Shown piece after piece: positions 62,423 to 64,000 of a stretch of DNA of 64,000 nucleotides. Under the pieces are notes generated by a model. The model was given only the letters and a program-made list of their open reading frames with translations, was not told the origin of the DNA and did no database searches. The position numbers were made by a program, and so were the translations under genes. The stretch spans positions 1,526,501-1,590,500 of the forward strand of contig JADJWV010000002.1 in the NCBI GenBank assembly GCA_016716185.1, in the 5' to 3' direction. Each line of letters opens with the position of its first letter. Position 1 is the first letter of the stretch. This DNA comes from Saprospiraceae bacterium. GTDB lineage: Bacteria > Bacteroidota > Bacteroidia > Chitinophagales > Saprospiraceae.

Positions 62423-63836
62423 TAAAGTTCAATCCTTTTTAGCCAGTGTCAACCAGAATTTTGATAAAGCGGCATCCTTTACAAAAATACCCAAAGGCAT
62501 CCTCGAGCAAATAAAGGTCTGCAATGCCGTTTACGAAATGAAATTTCCGGTTCGCATTGGAGACAATATTGAAGTAATCAATGCTTTCCGGGCTCAGCAC
62601 AGCCATCACAGGCTTCCGACCAAAGGAGGTATCCGATACAACGAACACGTCGATAAACAAGAAGTGGAAGCACTTGCAGCGCTAATGACCTACAAATGTG
62701 CAATTGTCGATGTTCCTTTTGGGGGTGCTAAAGGTGGAGTTAAAATCAATCCGAAATTATATACAGAAGATCAACTCGAAAAAATCACGAGGAGGTATAC
62801 CACTGAGCTTATCCGTAAAAATTTTATTGGCCCGGGCCTTGATGTTCCAGCTCCAGATTACGGAACGGGCTCTCGTGAAATGGCTTGGATCTACGACACA
62901 TTTTTAACGTTCAGAGGTGGAGATATAGATGCTGCCGGCTGCGTAACGGGCAAACCGATCAACCAGAATGGGATCCGTGGTAGAACAGAAGCTACAGGAA
63001 GAGGTGTCTATTATGGATTGCGCGAGATGTGCGATACAGAAGATGCTATGCATAAAATTGGTCTCACCAAAGGGCTTGCGGGTAAAAAAGTAGTGATCCA
63101 GGGTCTGGGAAATGTAGGCTCATATACCGGGTCTATCATGCAGGAAGAGGGGGATGTTAAAATCATCGCAGTAAGCGAATACGAAGGCGCTATTTACAAT
63201 GAAAATGGCATCAATTTTTCTGAATTATTAAAATTCAGAGATGAAAACAACGGAAGTATTGTTGGTTTTCCGGGATCAAAAACGCTGAATAGCAGGGAAG
63301 AAGCCCTCGAGCTGGAATGTGATATCCTTATTCCGGCAGCATTGGAAAATCAAATTACCTTCGAAAATGCAAACAACATTAAAGCAAAAATAATAGGTGA
63401 AGCGGCTAATGGTCCGGTCACTTCAGTAGCAGAAGAAATTCTACTAAAAAAAGGAATATTCATTGTTCCGGATATGTATCTCAACGCAGGGGGTGTAACC
63501 GTTTCTTATTTTGAATGGCTGAAGAACCTTTCCCACATGCGCTTTGGCCGGATGGAAAAACGATTTGATTCAAACACTTATTCAAACTTTGTGGGCCTCA
63601 TCGAAAAACTTACATCCAAAACGATAGGTGAAAAAGAAAGGCAATTCCTTACACGTGGAGCAGACGAAATCGATTTGGTGCGTTCGGGACTTGAAGAAAC
63701 GATGGTGACCTCTTTTCAGCAAATTTGGGAGACCTACAAGCAAAATTCCAATATCGACGGATTGAGAAGTGCGGCTTTTGTCGCGGCACTGGAAAAAATC
63801 TCCAACGACTACGCAAGTCTGGGTATATTTCCATAG
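62412..63836 (+). CDS. gdhA: Glu/Leu/Phe/Val dehydrogenase (glutamate dehydrogenase)
   Basis: 474 residues. Glu/Leu/Phe/Val dehydrogenase with the substrate motif KGGIRYNEHVDKQEVEALA (~73-91) and VDVPFGGAKGGVKINP (catalytic Lys near 106); the Rossmann motif KVVIQGLGNVGSYTG is at ~215. Likely interconverts glutamate and 2-oxoglutarate; cofactor not deduced. The ATG sits inside the end of the ccmD gene, so the four genes read as one transcript. Ends 26 bp before the octamer array. Confidence 0.95.
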   Translation: MSNNKVQSFLASVNQNFDKAASFTKIPKGILEQIKVCNAVYEMKFPVRIGDNIEVINAFRAQHSHHRLPTKGGIRYNEHVDKQEVEALAALMTYKCAIVDVPFGGAKGGVKINPKLYTEDQLEKITRRYTTELIRKNFIGPGLDVPAPDYGTGSREMAWIYDTFLTFRGGDIDAAGCVTGKPINQNGIRGRTEATGRGVYYGLREMCDTEDAMHKIGLTKGLAGKKVVIQGLGNVGSYTGSIMQEEGDVKIIAVSEYEGAIYNENGINFSELLKFRDENNGSIVGFPGSKTLNSREEALELECDILIPAALENQITFENANNIKAKIIGEAANGPVTSVAEEILLKKGIFIVPDMYLNAGGVTVSYFEWLKNLSHMRFGRMEKRFDSNTYSNFVGLIEKLTSKTIGEKERQFLTRGADEIDLVRSGLEETMVTSFQQIWETYKQNSNIDGLRSAAFVAALEKISNDYASLGIFP

Positions 63837-63862
63837 CCAGTATTTGTTCCAGTATCCTCCAG

Positions 63863-64000
63863 GCCTACATGCCTGCATGCCTCCAGGCCTACAAGCCTAC
63901 AAGCCTACAAGCCTACAAGCCTACAAGCCTTCATGCCTCCATGCCTCCATGCCTCCATGCCTATATGCCTATATGCCTATATGCCTATATGCCTATATGC
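63863..64000. repeat. Octanucleotide tandem repeat (GCCTnnan), runs off window
   Basis: Seventeen 8-bp units then a partial one: GCCTACAT, GCCTGCAT, GCCTCCAG, five GCCTACAA, GCCTTCAT, three GCCTCCAT and five GCCTATAT. The GCCT core is invariant; the other four bases change in blocks. No frame is preserved since 8 is not a multiple of 3. It lies 26 bp downstream of gdhA. Confidence 0.95.

Noticed and set aside
63863..64000. Octamer array as a CRISPR
   Set aside because: Units are 8 bp without unique spacers.

Overview
The window looks like a chromosomal segment of a Bacteroidota bacterium, probably of the Saprospiria lineage. The lineage is inferred from several signs: a TonB-dependent receptor paired with a DUF5689-type lipoprotein, a giant secreted protein with SBBP, GEVED and HYR-like modules, a CcmB/CcsA/CcmD set, and many genes preceded by the Bacteroidota -7 promoter box TAnnTTTG. 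Shine-Dalgarno sites are weak or absent. No rRNA, tRNA, IS element, phage or CRISPR array was seen. Most of the window is compact housekeeping sequence with overlapping genes.

Layout. 1-10044 (minus): the N-terminal 3348 residues of one giant surface protein whose C-terminus lies outside the window. It carries a signal peptide, an NKGQ-type N-terminal domain, SBBP propeller repeats, a GEVED domain, 11 copies of an 83-residue six-cysteine repeat, two jelly-roll-like modules, and 10 more copies of the repeat. 10045-10677: long leader or intergenic DNA. 10678-13013 (plus): di-haem peroxidase and a small c-type cytochrome lipoprotein. 13-23.5 kb: ndk, nrnA, an FKBP lipoprotein, prfB with a programmed +1 frameshift, cutA, ppk1, tpiA, purE/purK and dihydroorotase. 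23.4-31.4 kb: MBL hydrolase, ribH, a TPR membrane protein, pdhA, an S9 peptidase, recF/DUF721 and a DUF2911 protein. 31.5-44.7 kb: an operon of PIG-L hydrolase, a 45-aa membrane peptide and an SSS symporter; then DAHP synthase-chorismate mutase, a JmjC/cupin protein, purM, purB, a TIGR02206 protein, miaE with an upstream 42-aa membrane peptide, a Pif1-like helicase and an endonuclease. 44.8-53.2 kb: TonB receptor, DUF5689 lipoprotein, tRNA methyltransferase, MATE pump, a small HTH protein and alanine dehydrogenase. 53.2-53.6 kb: a non-coding AT-rich stretch holding two related hairpin/terminator modules. 53.6-58.9 kb: mqnD, rluA-type synthase, SRP RNA, transaldolase-like aldolase, nucleoside phosphorylase, ArsC-like protein, lipoprotein and a LuxE-like enzyme. 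58.9-63.8 kb: amidase, ccmB-ccsA-ccmD and glutamate dehydrogenase. 63863-64000: an octanucleotide tandem repeat that runs off the window.

How the genes fit together. De novo purine synthesis is represented by purE, purK, purM and purB at dispersed loci. The ccm genes, the di-haem peroxidase and the cytochrome lipoprotein indicate periplasmic c-type cytochrome metabolism. MqnD implies menaquinone made by the futalosine route. The TonB receptor, DUF5689 protein and secreted hydrolases suggest a particle- or polymer-using heterotroph. The most unusual material is the giant repeat protein, the 53.2-53.6 kb hairpin modules, the terminal octamer array, and three small membrane ORFs (27-45 codons).
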